NCBI GenBank assembly: GCA_026119935.1
Contig: JALRMH010000001.1
Location: 1,178,001 to 1,242,000 of the forward strand
Origin: Endothia cerciana
Lineage: Eukaryota > Ascomycota > Sordariomycetes > Diaporthales > Cryphonectriaceae
Reading direction: 5' to 3'
Length of the DNA stretch: 64,000 bases
Positions 23,601 to 34,064 of the stretch are shown piece after piece. Position numbers and translations under genes: made by a program. The notes under the pieces were generated by a model that made no database searches, was not told the origin of the DNA, and saw nothing but the letters and a program-made list of their open reading frames with translations. The number at the start of each line of letters is the position of its first letter. Position 1 is the stretch's first letter.

Positions 23601-26381
23601 GTCAGATCCAGCGACTGCGAGGATGGAAAGCCCCATCTGCACAACTTGCCGAACTCACTAATGGGATAGACGAGGTTTTGAATATCTACAAAGAGGGCAC
23701 TTGGCAACGCGCTGTGGTGGAGACAGCCGCAAAAAGCGCCAAGAGTATGAACCAGTACATGCTCAAGGAGTATGAGGAGGAGAAGGCGCGAATCGCAGGG
23801 TCCGATGATGCACAGCGACAGCAAGCTGCCATTGACAGGGCGGTGTCCCTGTTTGAGCATATCGAACAAGCGGTCATCGCAAAGGGTGGCAAAACGTTCG
23901 AAGAGCTCCATCCCGACTTGAAACATGCCGAAAAACATCAACACATCCATAGATGGACTGGGCGGCCTGGGCGGCCTGGGCGGCCTGGATTCAAGCCTGA
24001 TTTCCACCTTGTCGGCGTCAGCGATGTAACAGAGAAGAGGAAGACCAAGTATATCGATTTGTGAGTATCTGTTTCTTCAGTCAATTTCCCAACGTTCCAC
24101 AGGACATCCTCTAGGTGGTGTTTTTGTGGATCCTTCCAGATCTAGTATCAAAGCTGACTTAGAACAGGTTCGAAGCTGCGTGGACTGGTGACCTGGACAA
24201 GATCAAAGCTCTCACTCTGGCTTCGTGGGACCCTCAGAACAACGAGCCCCCGCTACAGATCGCCGTGAAGGACAGAAGGAGCAACCCATTCTCACTGGCG
24301 TACTTCAAAGGCCATCAGGATGTGGCCACTGCTATTCTAAAGATTGCCCAAGCACAGTATGCTCCGAAAGAGCGACCCACGGCTCTGTACCGTGTGCACA
24401 CCAGCGAAGAGGATGTTTCAGAAGATGATATGTCAGACAACGACGAGCTACAGATCTGCCGCGAAATCGTTGACGACAAGTTCACGGTCGAGAACATCGG
24501 CCAGGTCTCGATGCAAGTCAAGAGTTCTGTCACGCCCATTGATATGCTGGGCTGGGCTACTTCGGTGCCCTCCTTCAAAGACGGAAACTTTGAGATGTTC
24601 TCAGTGTCGGATAAACCTTTTCTGCGCCATGTCATTGACGGGAACGATCGCAAGGGGCTCGAGTACTACTACAATCTAGTAACCTTCTTTGCGAGCCAGC
24701 AGAAGAATGACGATGACGAGGACGACCAGTTCATCGCCTTTCCTCAGTGGGCATTCTTGCTTGCCATCAAGAAAGGCCATATTGAATTGTTGAAGGACAT
24801 GATCAAATGGGCCGGAGCCGGCCTGCCACTTGAGCAACTCGTGGAGAAGACTGGCATCGAGCTCGAATCAAGGCCGCGTAATTACCAAGGTCTCACCGTC
24901 TATGGCAAAAAGAGGTATGCTATCAATTGATTATTTTTCGATTCTCACTCTCTGACTGAGCCAAACAGGAAGGATTGGGCAGCGGCAGGTCGCCGCGTTA
25001 TTTCGCCGACAACAGACAGTGTTATTTCACCACTCCTGTATGCCGCTCAAGAAGGAAATATGGACAGTGTCGAGTATTTTCTCAGTGATTCGCCCCTGAG
25101 ACACTATGTCGAATTCAGCAAGTCGAAGGCAGCGAAAGCGGACCCCAGAATGGACCATCTCAGCCAGTCTGGGGGTGGTTTCGAGAGGGCCGTAACCAGA
25201 TGGCTTGGTTCTCAAAGTGAGTTCACCGCCATGCTTATTGTCCATGACATTATACCGCTGACCACAGCCAAGATCATCTCGTCATCCATGCTGCCATCAT
25301 GGGCCCGAATGATGCGGGGCAGGAGCGGCTGGTGAGTCACCTGATCAAGGTCTATCCTGAGTCCTTGGGGGTGAGGAATGTCGGCGGAATGACGCCTCTC
25401 GCAGTCGCCTGCTGGCTGGGCAGACTTAATCTCATCAAGATCCTGATCGCCAATGGAGCCGACCAATCTACCAAGGACAAACAGTGGCACAATATCATTC
25501 ATCAGGCGCTTACAACTCAGCCGAATGCAAAGCAGCTCCGTGCTTTCCTGTATATGCTGGATCCCGAACTGCGCCGCTACATGCTCCTCTCCCGCAGCGG
25601 GATCCAAGCCAGTGACGGACGTACGCCCCTGCATCACTGGATTGGTGGTCGAAGCGGAGAGCGCCGAAGTATGTACCTGCCTCGCTTCATTGGTCCTCAA
25701 AGTGGAGAGTTCCAGACCGTTGAGGACGAATCCAGGGACGATATAGAGGAACTTCGTGTTCTACTGGAGTATTCCAAGGGCGAAGAGCTCGGTTTCTTGG
25801 ACGCGAGCGGGGATACTCCTCTCCACACTCTCATTAGCAACAAGGTGGACCCGGACCTCATCAGAGTCGTGCTCGAGGCCGACCCGCAACTTTTGTACCG
25901 CGAGAATGCCGTCGGACGCACGCCTGCAGAGTTCGTCCATGATATGTACATTCGTGCCTGTGTGCAGGAGCCTCCGGACCGACGGTTCCAGTACAGGCAC
26001 GAAGGCAGATCCGTGGCACAGCAGCTGACCCAGGGTGGGGTCGTCTCAAGACCCGAGGAAAATAACGACATGTCAAGGATCCGACAGATCTACGACCTTG
26101 TCAACCAGACATTGGAGAGTTTCCCCGGCAAGCGGCGCCTTGTGAGCCTACATGAGGCTAATGATGTCGCGAGGCGCATTGGCGAGAAGTACCAGAGTCA
26201 GCGATATGGGTGGAGGGGCCCCGGAAACAGGAGGGCGGGCGGGATCGGCCCAGCTCCCAAAGACGATGACCTTCGGGATGAGAAAGAGGTAGTTGAGGAT
26301 CAGCCGGCCCAGAGTGACATCGTCTCCAAAAACCTCGACAATATGTCCAGTCTGGCATGGAAGAAGCCGTGGGCAACTTAA
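20623..26381 (+). CDS. Large ankyrin-repeat protein with nucleotidyltransferase-like N-terminal signature
   Basis: Six exons, 20623-22752, 22803-23224, 23377-24060, 24168-24914, 24969-25216 and 25273-26381, give 1779 residues in continuous phase; introns are 50-152 nt. Ankyrin units are clear near residues 525-620 (RDYTGRTPLHLAVTNSTPDV and DGRTALHLAAERGKVEIVKI), around 695-715, and in the last exon (GMTPLAVACWLGRLNLIKIL). Upstream there is a conserved-looking module. It has AAGSSVV near residue 137, SDVDLFLYGL at 172-181 (Asp173/Asp175) and GFDIDSSGAAYDG near 242-254 (Asp243/Asp245), then YENRLSKYSHRGFEVYWP. Such GS...DxD...D spacing recalls the nucleotidyltransferase fold, but with a long insertion; this is inference. 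A (GGGCGGCCT) repeat encodes GRPGRPGRPG in exon 3. An acidic linker lies near 625-685. Substrate and location unknown. Confidence 0.8.
23958..23990 (+). repeat. (GGGCGGCCT)n repeat encoding GRPGRPGRPG
   Basis: Three perfect nonamers in exon 3 of the ankyrin gene encode a GRP tripeptide array. It resembles an AT-hook core but lacks the flanking basic residues on the C-terminal side. Confidence 0.8.
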
Positions 26382-27763
26382 CGAGGTCAGAGCGTGGACC
26401 GAGAGCCCAAATTCGGGCCTGAAGTTGACCTAGATATATGCGGAGAAAATAATTCATCTTTGTCCAGGGAGATGGCAGAACCTCAGGATACTACAAGGGG
26501 AGGGGGCCATCTGAGGTCCAGACTTGGCTATCACCACATAGGTTCTTTGATGGTCACTCATTAAGTCTACGTTTGTCAGGTGCTATAGCGGGAAAATACG
26601 AGGACTGACAACTATGGTCCGAGATAGAAATGGTCTTGCAAGATCTTACTGCTGTGCAGAGAATAAATGTTGTGCACAGATCAATTTGTGGAGCCATTAC
26701 ACCTCGCCCACGGTTTGGATCTTCTGATAACCGCCGTCATTCCTCACCTGGTTACCCATGAGGATGAGCCGGTATCTCCAGAGCAGTACCTTTTCGATAC
26801 CCAGGCCTGTGTCTCGGCATTGGCTCGGCTTTGCAACTGTGACATTAATGCCCCAGATCTCCTCGGGGGCAACGTTGATGGATCAGAGCTCTTAAATAGC
26901 AGAACACCCCATCCGCCCCAGTTACAATGTCTCCATTCGGAGCTCGGACCCTGTGTTCCTGGGGGATCCAGGGCTGGGTAGCTTTAGAGGATGCACTTTC
27001 TAGGGTTCGGTGGCACAACTGCGAGGATTCAAAATACGTGGTAATTATCGAGGGAGAATTCTCAGCCAGGCCCTTGTGATGCAGGCACCATGCAACATCC
27101 AAATGCGAACCATATCCGATCTACAGCGCAATTTCAGGCTCTCGTCTGCCCAGGCAGCTGCCGGAAAGAATGTCGCTGGCAGGTCTGCGTGGTTTCAGAG
27201 TTTCATCGACAAGCGCCACGACTGGGCTGAGCCGGAGATGCTGCCTGTAAGCTGACCGCGGCAGTGGCACAGCGGTCATAGTTGGCCCGAATCGGCGCTG
27301 AGTGCAGAGTCGAGCGCTCCTGGCCAGTAATGTAGGAGGGCCTCGGGCGGGAAGTGGCACGACATCTCTCTGCTGTTACTATGTATACAACGCAGCTCCA
27401 TCGTGGGGAGGGATGTGGCTGGTGCTGGGAGGACGGCCAGTGCCAGTCCTTCGGTCAAACTCAGGCAGCTACCGGCTGCCTAAATAAAGTGGACTTTGAT
27501 CACACCAAAACAAACGCCTTAAGCTTAACAAGCCCCCCAGTCCCCCGAATTTCCAAAAATCCTTCCTGAATTATACCGCAAGAAAAATCATTCCGGTTTG
27601 TGCTCTTTGCTTACCTCGTCCTTCGATACGACAGTGGTGCGAGTGCTCTCGATCTGGCCGGCAGCCCGCGCCCGACCGAACAGACAAAAGCACGGTAGAA
27701 ACGACTCCAGGAGCCCAAGGTCCCCGGGACGACCACTTAATTCCCTGAGGAGGAAGGGTAATC
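26382..27763. other. Intergenic between ankyrin and NCE102-like genes
   Basis: No gene is supported. A few open frames of 60-105 codons on both strands have no recognisable domain. The last 200 bases upstream of 27764 are probably promoter and 5' leader. Confidence 0.4.
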
Positions 27764-28615
27764 ATGTTGTCCATCATCTCAATCGGCTTTCGAGCCCTCC
27801 AGGTTCGTTCGGCCCTCCTCCTGCGGGTATCCAACATTCCCTCAGAATTTGCGCACTCCTCACCCTCTACGTCGGCAACCTGACCATGCATTAGATCCTC
27901 TTCGCGATCGTGGTAGTGGGCCTATCTGCCACGTTTATGAAAGACCAGCATGTTGGCAGCGCCCCCGTGACTACTCGCTACGGCGTCTTCGTGGGCGCCT
28001 TTGGGTAAGAGACCGTCTGCTCTCGTCGGCCTCCTCATCTCGGACTCTAATATCAGATCTCATGACAGTATGATTGTTGGCGCCCTGGGTGCGGTCGCCC
28101 TCTGGATCGACAGGATCCCGAGCCTTGTCCCCATGGTCGCCGATGGGCTCGCTGCGCTGTTCTTCCTCGCCGGCGGCATCGCCTGGGCCGTCGGCATGAA
28201 GGGCCAGAGCTGCAGCCCAGGGTCGCTCAAGAAGCTCTACGACAACCCGCTGCTCAACCAGGGCTGCAACTCCAAGAAGAGTAATAGCGACTATGGTCCA
28301 TACTGCTATGTCGCGGGCGACCAGACCCAGGAAGGCTGGGCCCTGACAAATCTTTGGCCAAGCCCTATGCGTGGTATCTGGTTCGTTCGAGCCCGACAAA
28401 ACATCCCCCCCCCCCCACCCCCCCGGGCCTCTGTCAAAGAGAACAACCCCGGGAAAGGCTGTCTTCAGGGTGAAGCTAACGGCAAAAATAGCCAAAAGGC
28501 CTTTGCCAACGAGAGTTTCCACTTCTTTGGCTTTGCAGCTGCCGTGGTCCTGGTGGTCTTGGGATACCTGATGATGAAGAGGAAGGGGGGCTCGAGGAGC
28601 AGATATGTCGCCTAG
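27764..28615 (+). CDS. NCE102-like MARVEL-domain membrane protein
   Basis: Four exons, 27764-27802, 27895-28004, 28069-28380 and 28492-28615, give 194 residues. Four transmembrane segments fit the NCE102/MARVEL family. They begin MLSIISIGFRALQILFAIVV, then GVFVGAFGMIVGALGAVALW, then MVADGLAALFFLAGGIAWAV, and finally FHFFGFAAAVVLVVLGYLMM before a basic KRKGG tail. NCE102-type proteins shape eisosomes and the MCC plasma-membrane domain and influence non-classical secretion. The third intron was placed with donor GTTCGT and acceptor ATAG behind a GCTAAC branch site. This restores a CQKA motif that family members have before the last membrane segment. Exons 1 and 2 were joined by phase and family fit. 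The third intron holds poly-C runs, so its sequence quality is less certain. Confidence 0.75.
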
Positions 28616-29480
28616 TGATTCAATTGAGCGAGGTTTGGCGAGGTGCAGGCTCGATCGAGATGAGATATGAGATATGATCGTGAGTTGGTAATGTATCGAG
28701 ATGGAGATGAGCATGCTTTGGCCAGCAGTTCAAAGGGCCTCACCAGACGACCGGAAGTTGGACAACATCGACAAATGGACGAAGACGCTAGTGACGGAGA
28801 CACTATACTAAAGCTACGGCTCCACGTACTGTATTTATCCATTGACACAGCACCACGGCCTATCCGATAGTCTGTGGGGACTGTTGGCCATCCTGGTCCC
28901 ATGCCTGTGAGCATGAGTTCACCATAGCCTAGCAAGACAGAAGAAAGGCAATACGCTTGTCACTGAAGCGCCGTGGATAGTGATTACAGTACCTAAGTGC
29001 CCTAAGCCATCCACAACATCAACTCCGAGAGATGTCGTGACCTCCTAGCATTATTTAAGCTGATAGTCGATCACTGCTTCCCATCACTCGGCCGCTGTCA
29101 AGGGCACCCTTCATATTTGTCATCTGTCTGCCAGTTGTGAACAATTAATTACTCTATCTTCTTTTTCTGGTTGTAGTATGACAGGAACTGACGATCACAC
29201 CAGAGATCTGGTACCACACCATACAATTTATCCGGCCTCCTCGCATACGGGAAGCTCAACAAGACCTCTCCAGGAGCCACCGTATGACCGTCTACCTCAA
29301 CATCCATTACACCTTTGATTACACAGGAAACGACGCAATGGGTTATAGAGGCTTCTTGCCTCCATTTCCGTTCGGACCCACGAACTCACTGGAGCCGCGG
29401 CCGAGGATCCCCAGAGGGCCTGCCCCCACGACCTCGCCACCCCTGACCTCACACTCTCACACCGTAGCTGGGAGCTCTAG
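28616..29480. other. Convergent intergenic region
   Basis: This lies between the stops of the NCE102-like gene and the aminotransferase gene and should contain both 3' UTRs. No gene or clear terminator is seen. Confidence 0.4.
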
Positions 29481-31669
29481 CTAGCCACATGTTACCGCAT
29501 GCGCCGCACACACCAGCGTAGCATCCGACTGCCGGTGGATATCGGTCACCTCGAACTCCCGCTCTCCTGCCTGCGGGATGTGCATCGTCTTACAGGCCCC
29601 CTGGTCGACGAAGACCCACTGCAGGAAAGATATGAAGGTGTCCACATCACTCCGCGTGCTCATGGCCCCGAGGCTGGCACGGACGACCCTAGAAACGACG
29701 GTGTTGTGTCAGCGTGTGTCGCCTCGAGGCACGGGGTGCATCGACAGGGGAGATTTCTTTCTTTCTTTGTTTGTTTCTCTCTCATACGTCGGAGGGGCTG
29801 GGCGCCGCCGTCACTCACCCCGTGGGAAGCTGCTGTATCAGGCTGATGCCGTCGGGTCCGCAGGTGTGGTGGGCGGAAAAGGCCCGCTGGAGCTGCCACG
29901 GCTCGTACTCGAGGGCAGTGAAGATGCCGCCCGGGTTACATATCCCTGGAGTGGCGTGTCAGCCTGCGTTCAGGGCAAAAAAAAAAAAAAAAAAAAAAAC
30001 CCCCCCCCAAAAAAAGAGGAAAATCGGAGATCCGGCCCGGCATGGGTCTTATACGCACCGCCTGACCTCACATAGCACCCGTTGTCGTTGGCTATCCTCT
30101 CCACATCGGCGTAGGGGATATAGTAGCCGCCCGAGTCGAGCAGGTTGAAGGCGACGGTGGCCCCCTGCCTCCTGGGGTCCCCGAACCCCCTCCCGTCATC
30201 CTCGGTATATATGTGGCAGAGCGGGCGGCCGTTGGCGTGCGCCAGGTATCGCAGCTTCTGGTAGAGGTGGACCGACAGGTTGGTCGTGTGGCGCGAGATG
30301 TTGTCCATGGAGCCGTACAGCCTGAGGTGGACGTCGATGGCCTCCCCCAGGGCGAGGATGCTGTGGAACGGCAGGGTCCCGTCCTCGAGGCCGTCGTGGA
30401 GCTCGTAGGAGTGCTCGCCGTGGTCCTGGCGTATCCCCCCGACGTACGGATCGGCGGCGTCGCGGCCCTTCAGCTTGTGCCACGCGCCGCCGAGCACCGA
30501 GACCATGGTGACGGTGCCGCCGCCAAAGTACTTCCGCAGGGTCAGGATGTGACCCGAGTCCTTCCTCACTATCAGCGCGCCCAGGTCCGGGAAGCCGAAG
30601 ATCTTGTAGAAGGACACGCAGGTGAAGTCTGGCGCGCCGTCGGGGTCCCGGAAGATGGGGTGCAGGGGGCTGGTCATGGCGAGCGCGGCGCAGTCGAGCA
30701 GGGTGTACGTGTTCTGCAGGGCCGCGGACGACCTGATCCTGCCCGTCCACGAGAGGGGGAGCCGCCGGCCCGACATGTTGGACTGCCCGGGGTACGCGAA
30801 CAGGCCGAGCCCCTGGGGCCGGGGGAGCAGGTCGTACCGCCTGTCCTGGCCGTGCAGCTCGGGGTTGTCCAGCCACCTCTCGACCTCGGCGTCGCCCTCG
30901 AAGCAGTGCGCGTGGCCGCGGGTGAGCTCGCGGATCCCGACGAGGCTGGTGTGCGCGTCCTTGTGGTAGCCGTACCAGAAGCTGCCGCTCCGCGTCTTCT
31001 CGGCCAGGTCCCGGAAGCTGTCGGCGACGAGCTTGATGCCGGCGGTCGAGTTGGCCACGAAGACGAGGTCGAAGTGTTTCGGGTCGGCCCCGAAGAAGCG
31101 CAGGGCCTGCTCCCGCACGCCGTCGACGACCCGCCCCGACCGGTGGGCGGGGCCGTTGGCGCTGTGGGGGTTGCCGTAGAGGTTCGCCTTCATGCGCTCG
31201 GCGAAGGCGTCGATGAGGCTCTTGGCGTAGATGGTCGTGCCGCTGTGGTCAAGGTAGACGCCTGGGCGAGAGTCAGATGCCTGTCTGCCCATAGGGCTCA
31301 CCTTGTCCCCTACTCCTCTCATCTTGTTTCTTTGGGGGCGGGGGCGGGTGCGTATCAACCTTCGTTCATGTGCGGGTACTCGGCCTGCCTCAGGGCCTGG
31401 ACCGGCGTGGGATAGAACCTCTCGTCCGGCAGACCCGGCGCGTCCCCATGGCTGTCCGGAGCTGCGAGTTCCAGTCAGCAACGTGGGCCACCGGAAGAAG
31501 CCGCGGTATATACGGCGAGGAGGGGGAGAGGGGGGGGGGGGCATCCACCGAGAGAGATGATCGTACCAGCCTTGATGTTGGAGGCCCGGTGCCGAAGCCT
31601 CGTCATCAGCCCGCGGGGGACGATGGACCGGCGCGGCGTGTTTGGGGCGGCAGGATTCGCGTCATTCAT
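29481..31669 (-). CDS. Class V aminotransferase, molybdenum-cofactor-sulfurase-like
   Basis: Five exons, in order of transcription 31567-31669, 31360-31461, 30059-31261, 29819-29945 and 29481-29688, give 580 residues in phase. The fold-type I PLP domain opens with VYLDHSGTTIYAKSLIDAF, continues with NPHSANGPAHRSG, and has the Schiff-base lysine in SFYKIFGFPDLGALIVRK. This is the form found in the N-terminal domain of MOCOS/HxB/ABA3 sulfurases. A later piece, QGATVAFNLL, and the segment RSGGICNPGGIF carry the cysteine at the place of the persulfide-bearing Cys of that family. No C-terminal MOSC domain follows. The protein could therefore be a stand-alone cysteine desulfurase-like enzyme or a partner of a separate MOSC protein. 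Intron 3 contains an A22-24 / C8 run, so its exact length is uncertain. Confidence 0.8.
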
Positions 31670-32074
31670 GTCGAGAGGGCGGGCTTACGTGCCATAAGAA
31701 AAACATTGATATTACCTTTTTGGGGGGGGGGGGGACCAGAGGACCTTTGTTGACGAAGGGGGCCAATATTTCTATTGGTTTTTGTAATCTCGAGAATTCC
31801 GAGGGTTAGTAAACCCACTTCCCGATCCCGTAAGGCCCCGGCCCAGCTGGAATGTTCCGCCCTTGCCTCCCCAATGAACAGGATCGACCAGCCGGTTTTC
31901 TGATTCACTCCCTCCCTCACATTCCTTAGATGGGATGTGTGTTCCACCCGCTCCCCCTGTTCCCCGGTGGCGACCCGAGAAGAACCATCGACAGTCCAGG
32001 ACCACGTTTTCGGAAGTGAAGGGGAGCGCCCACGCTCTGGGTCTAGCCCGACGTTAGGGGCGTCCGCTCCCGTC

Positions 32075-32108
32075 TTGACGTGACCACCCCCTTCTTGACG
32101 TGACCGCC
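32075..32108. repeat. Tandem pair containing CTTGACGTGACC
   Basis: The 12-base word CTTGACGTGACC occurs twice, about 20 bases apart. Its core TGACGT matches a CRE/bZIP-type site. A regulatory role is only a possibility. Confidence 0.5.
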
Positions 32109-34037
32109 CCTCAGAAGCTGTGATCAGAGAAGGCAGGGGGGGTGGAGAAGAAGAAGAAGAAGAAGGAAAGAAGGAAGAAAAAAAAAAAGGAAAAAAAGAG
32201 AGAGACCTTTCCAAATGTGGGGCGAAGCGGCCGAGGATCCCATTTGTCCACAAGGGGGGGGGGGAAGGGGAGGATGGAGGGCTTGCCCGCCTGCCAGGTA
32301 TGTAGCCCAGAGGCACCTGTCCTGGGGGACTGATGCAGTGTCAGCCTGCAGCCCAGCTGAGCGGGTGCTAGAAGGGGGAGCGAGTCCTCGCCTCGGCGCC
32401 CCCGTGCCCACCAGACGGTGTGCGTGTGACTACTTTCTTCAGGACGTGGGCATCGTCCGTAGTGGGAAGAATTACCGAGGACGTAATACCCGCAGGCCGT
32501 AAGTGCGCCAATACTTCAGCCCCCTTTCCCGAGCCTTTTCCTCATGGCACACGCGGGTCTGGTCAGATGGTCGGGTCGGACGCTCTGCATGCAGCTCGCT
32601 CACAGGCGCGCCCCCCCCCCCCCTCCTCCCCGCGAGAGCTGGTCCTGCGGGCGCGAAGGCGCATCGTGACCTTGCAGGAGGGGGATGGTGGGAGGCGGGG
32701 GGAGGGGGGTGGGGATGCTAGAGGCTCCTATCGTGGGTTTGTTGGAGAGGTGATGTCGTCGGGCACGACCGAGGTCCTGAGCGGAGTGTCTCGCTGGGAA
32801 CCAGAATGCACGTTTTTCCTCCCCCGCAGCAAGAGGGCCCAGATCTGACCGGAGGCTAAAGACGCCGAACACGTGGGGGACCGCTCCTCTCAGCCATGGA
32901 AGTCAGGCCCGCCGAGACAATGGGGGAGGCTTACAGGAGTGACAGCTCGCAGCGGACAATGCATTGTTCCACCCCGTCGTGGCTTGTCCCCCCCCCCCCC
33001 AACCAACCCCACGCCAACCAATATGGGGTTCTGGAGCTCCCGCATGGCTTGCAAGAGCACCCGGCTGAGGCCTGGGGTTCCCCCTTCAGCCGTGCCTCTG
33101 GGAGGCTACCGGGCGGCCGTGGAGGGTCGGAACTCGCACCATGTCATCACCCCCTCAGAACTGAGGGCATTTCTTGTGGTCCTCGCACTAGATCGGTCTC
33201 CCCCCTCCCCCCGGTGCCAAAGAACCGAAAATTAGCCTGCTGGGACACCTTCGGGATCCCTGAACGGGGGGGGGGGGGGATTCCATCCCGGGGTCGAGGG
33301 CGGTCGGATCTCTGGCTGTCGTTCCCAAGCATTTATCTTGAACCATCCAACAGAGTCCCAGAAGACGCATGTCATGGTCGTGAGGATGCAAGGTCCCGGA
33401 GACCCGTAACACCCGAGACCCCTGCTCGTGTTCTGGTCACGGCATCGATCGCCGGAAGGCCGCATGCGCTGTCGTGGGCTTGTCGTGATGCACCCCAGAG
33501 AACGCTGCTGGGCCGGTATTGGTCCCTCTGGGAGATAAGCATCTTGCCACAGGGCCGGGGGGGGGAAAAAAAAAAAAAAAAGGCTCGTAAAGATGACCAT
33601 GGCCATGGTGGCAGTACATGACAGCACGGCTGGAACGGGCCTGGATGTTAGGATAAGGGGGGAGGAGGGGGGGAAGCTCGTTCATGCAGAGGAACCCATG
33701 GTGACCTGATGGTCCCCCCCCCCCCCGGCTCAGGGTGTGCCTGGCTGCCTCACCGGGTCATGTAGGTGGCCGCAGCCTCGGGATCGATACCGGAGCGGCC
33801 AGCCGTCACGATTACCTTGCAGATGCGACCCTCCATCGCCGCTTTTCGTCGGGGGTGGGGTTGGGGGGGGGGGGGGCGTTGCTTGCCTGGCAGGGACACA
33901 CACCCTGGCGGGCCGGTGAGGGTGCTCTTGAGTGGGATCGTCACCAGGTCGACCGTGCGCTTACGAATAGCGATCCGAGATAGCAGGCAATATATGTCAT
34001 AATCTGTCACTAGTACGGCAGCCGGGTCCAACGTAAG

Positions 34038-34064
34038 CATCAGCTACGGTAGCATCAGCTACGG
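34038..34064. repeat. Short tandem direct repeat, about 13 bp unit
   Basis: The word AGCATCAGCTACGGT appears twice with essentially no spacer in non-coding DNA. Confidence 0.7.

Noticed and set aside
30213..31415. 400-codon plus-strand frame
   Set aside because: It is the mirror of the aminotransferase exon on the opposite strand and its Val/Glu/Gly-rich translation is typical of an antisense shadow.
32120..32210. Lys/Glu-rich frame in the purine tract
   Set aside because: It is a translation of a simple GAA/GGA/A-rich tract, not a gene.
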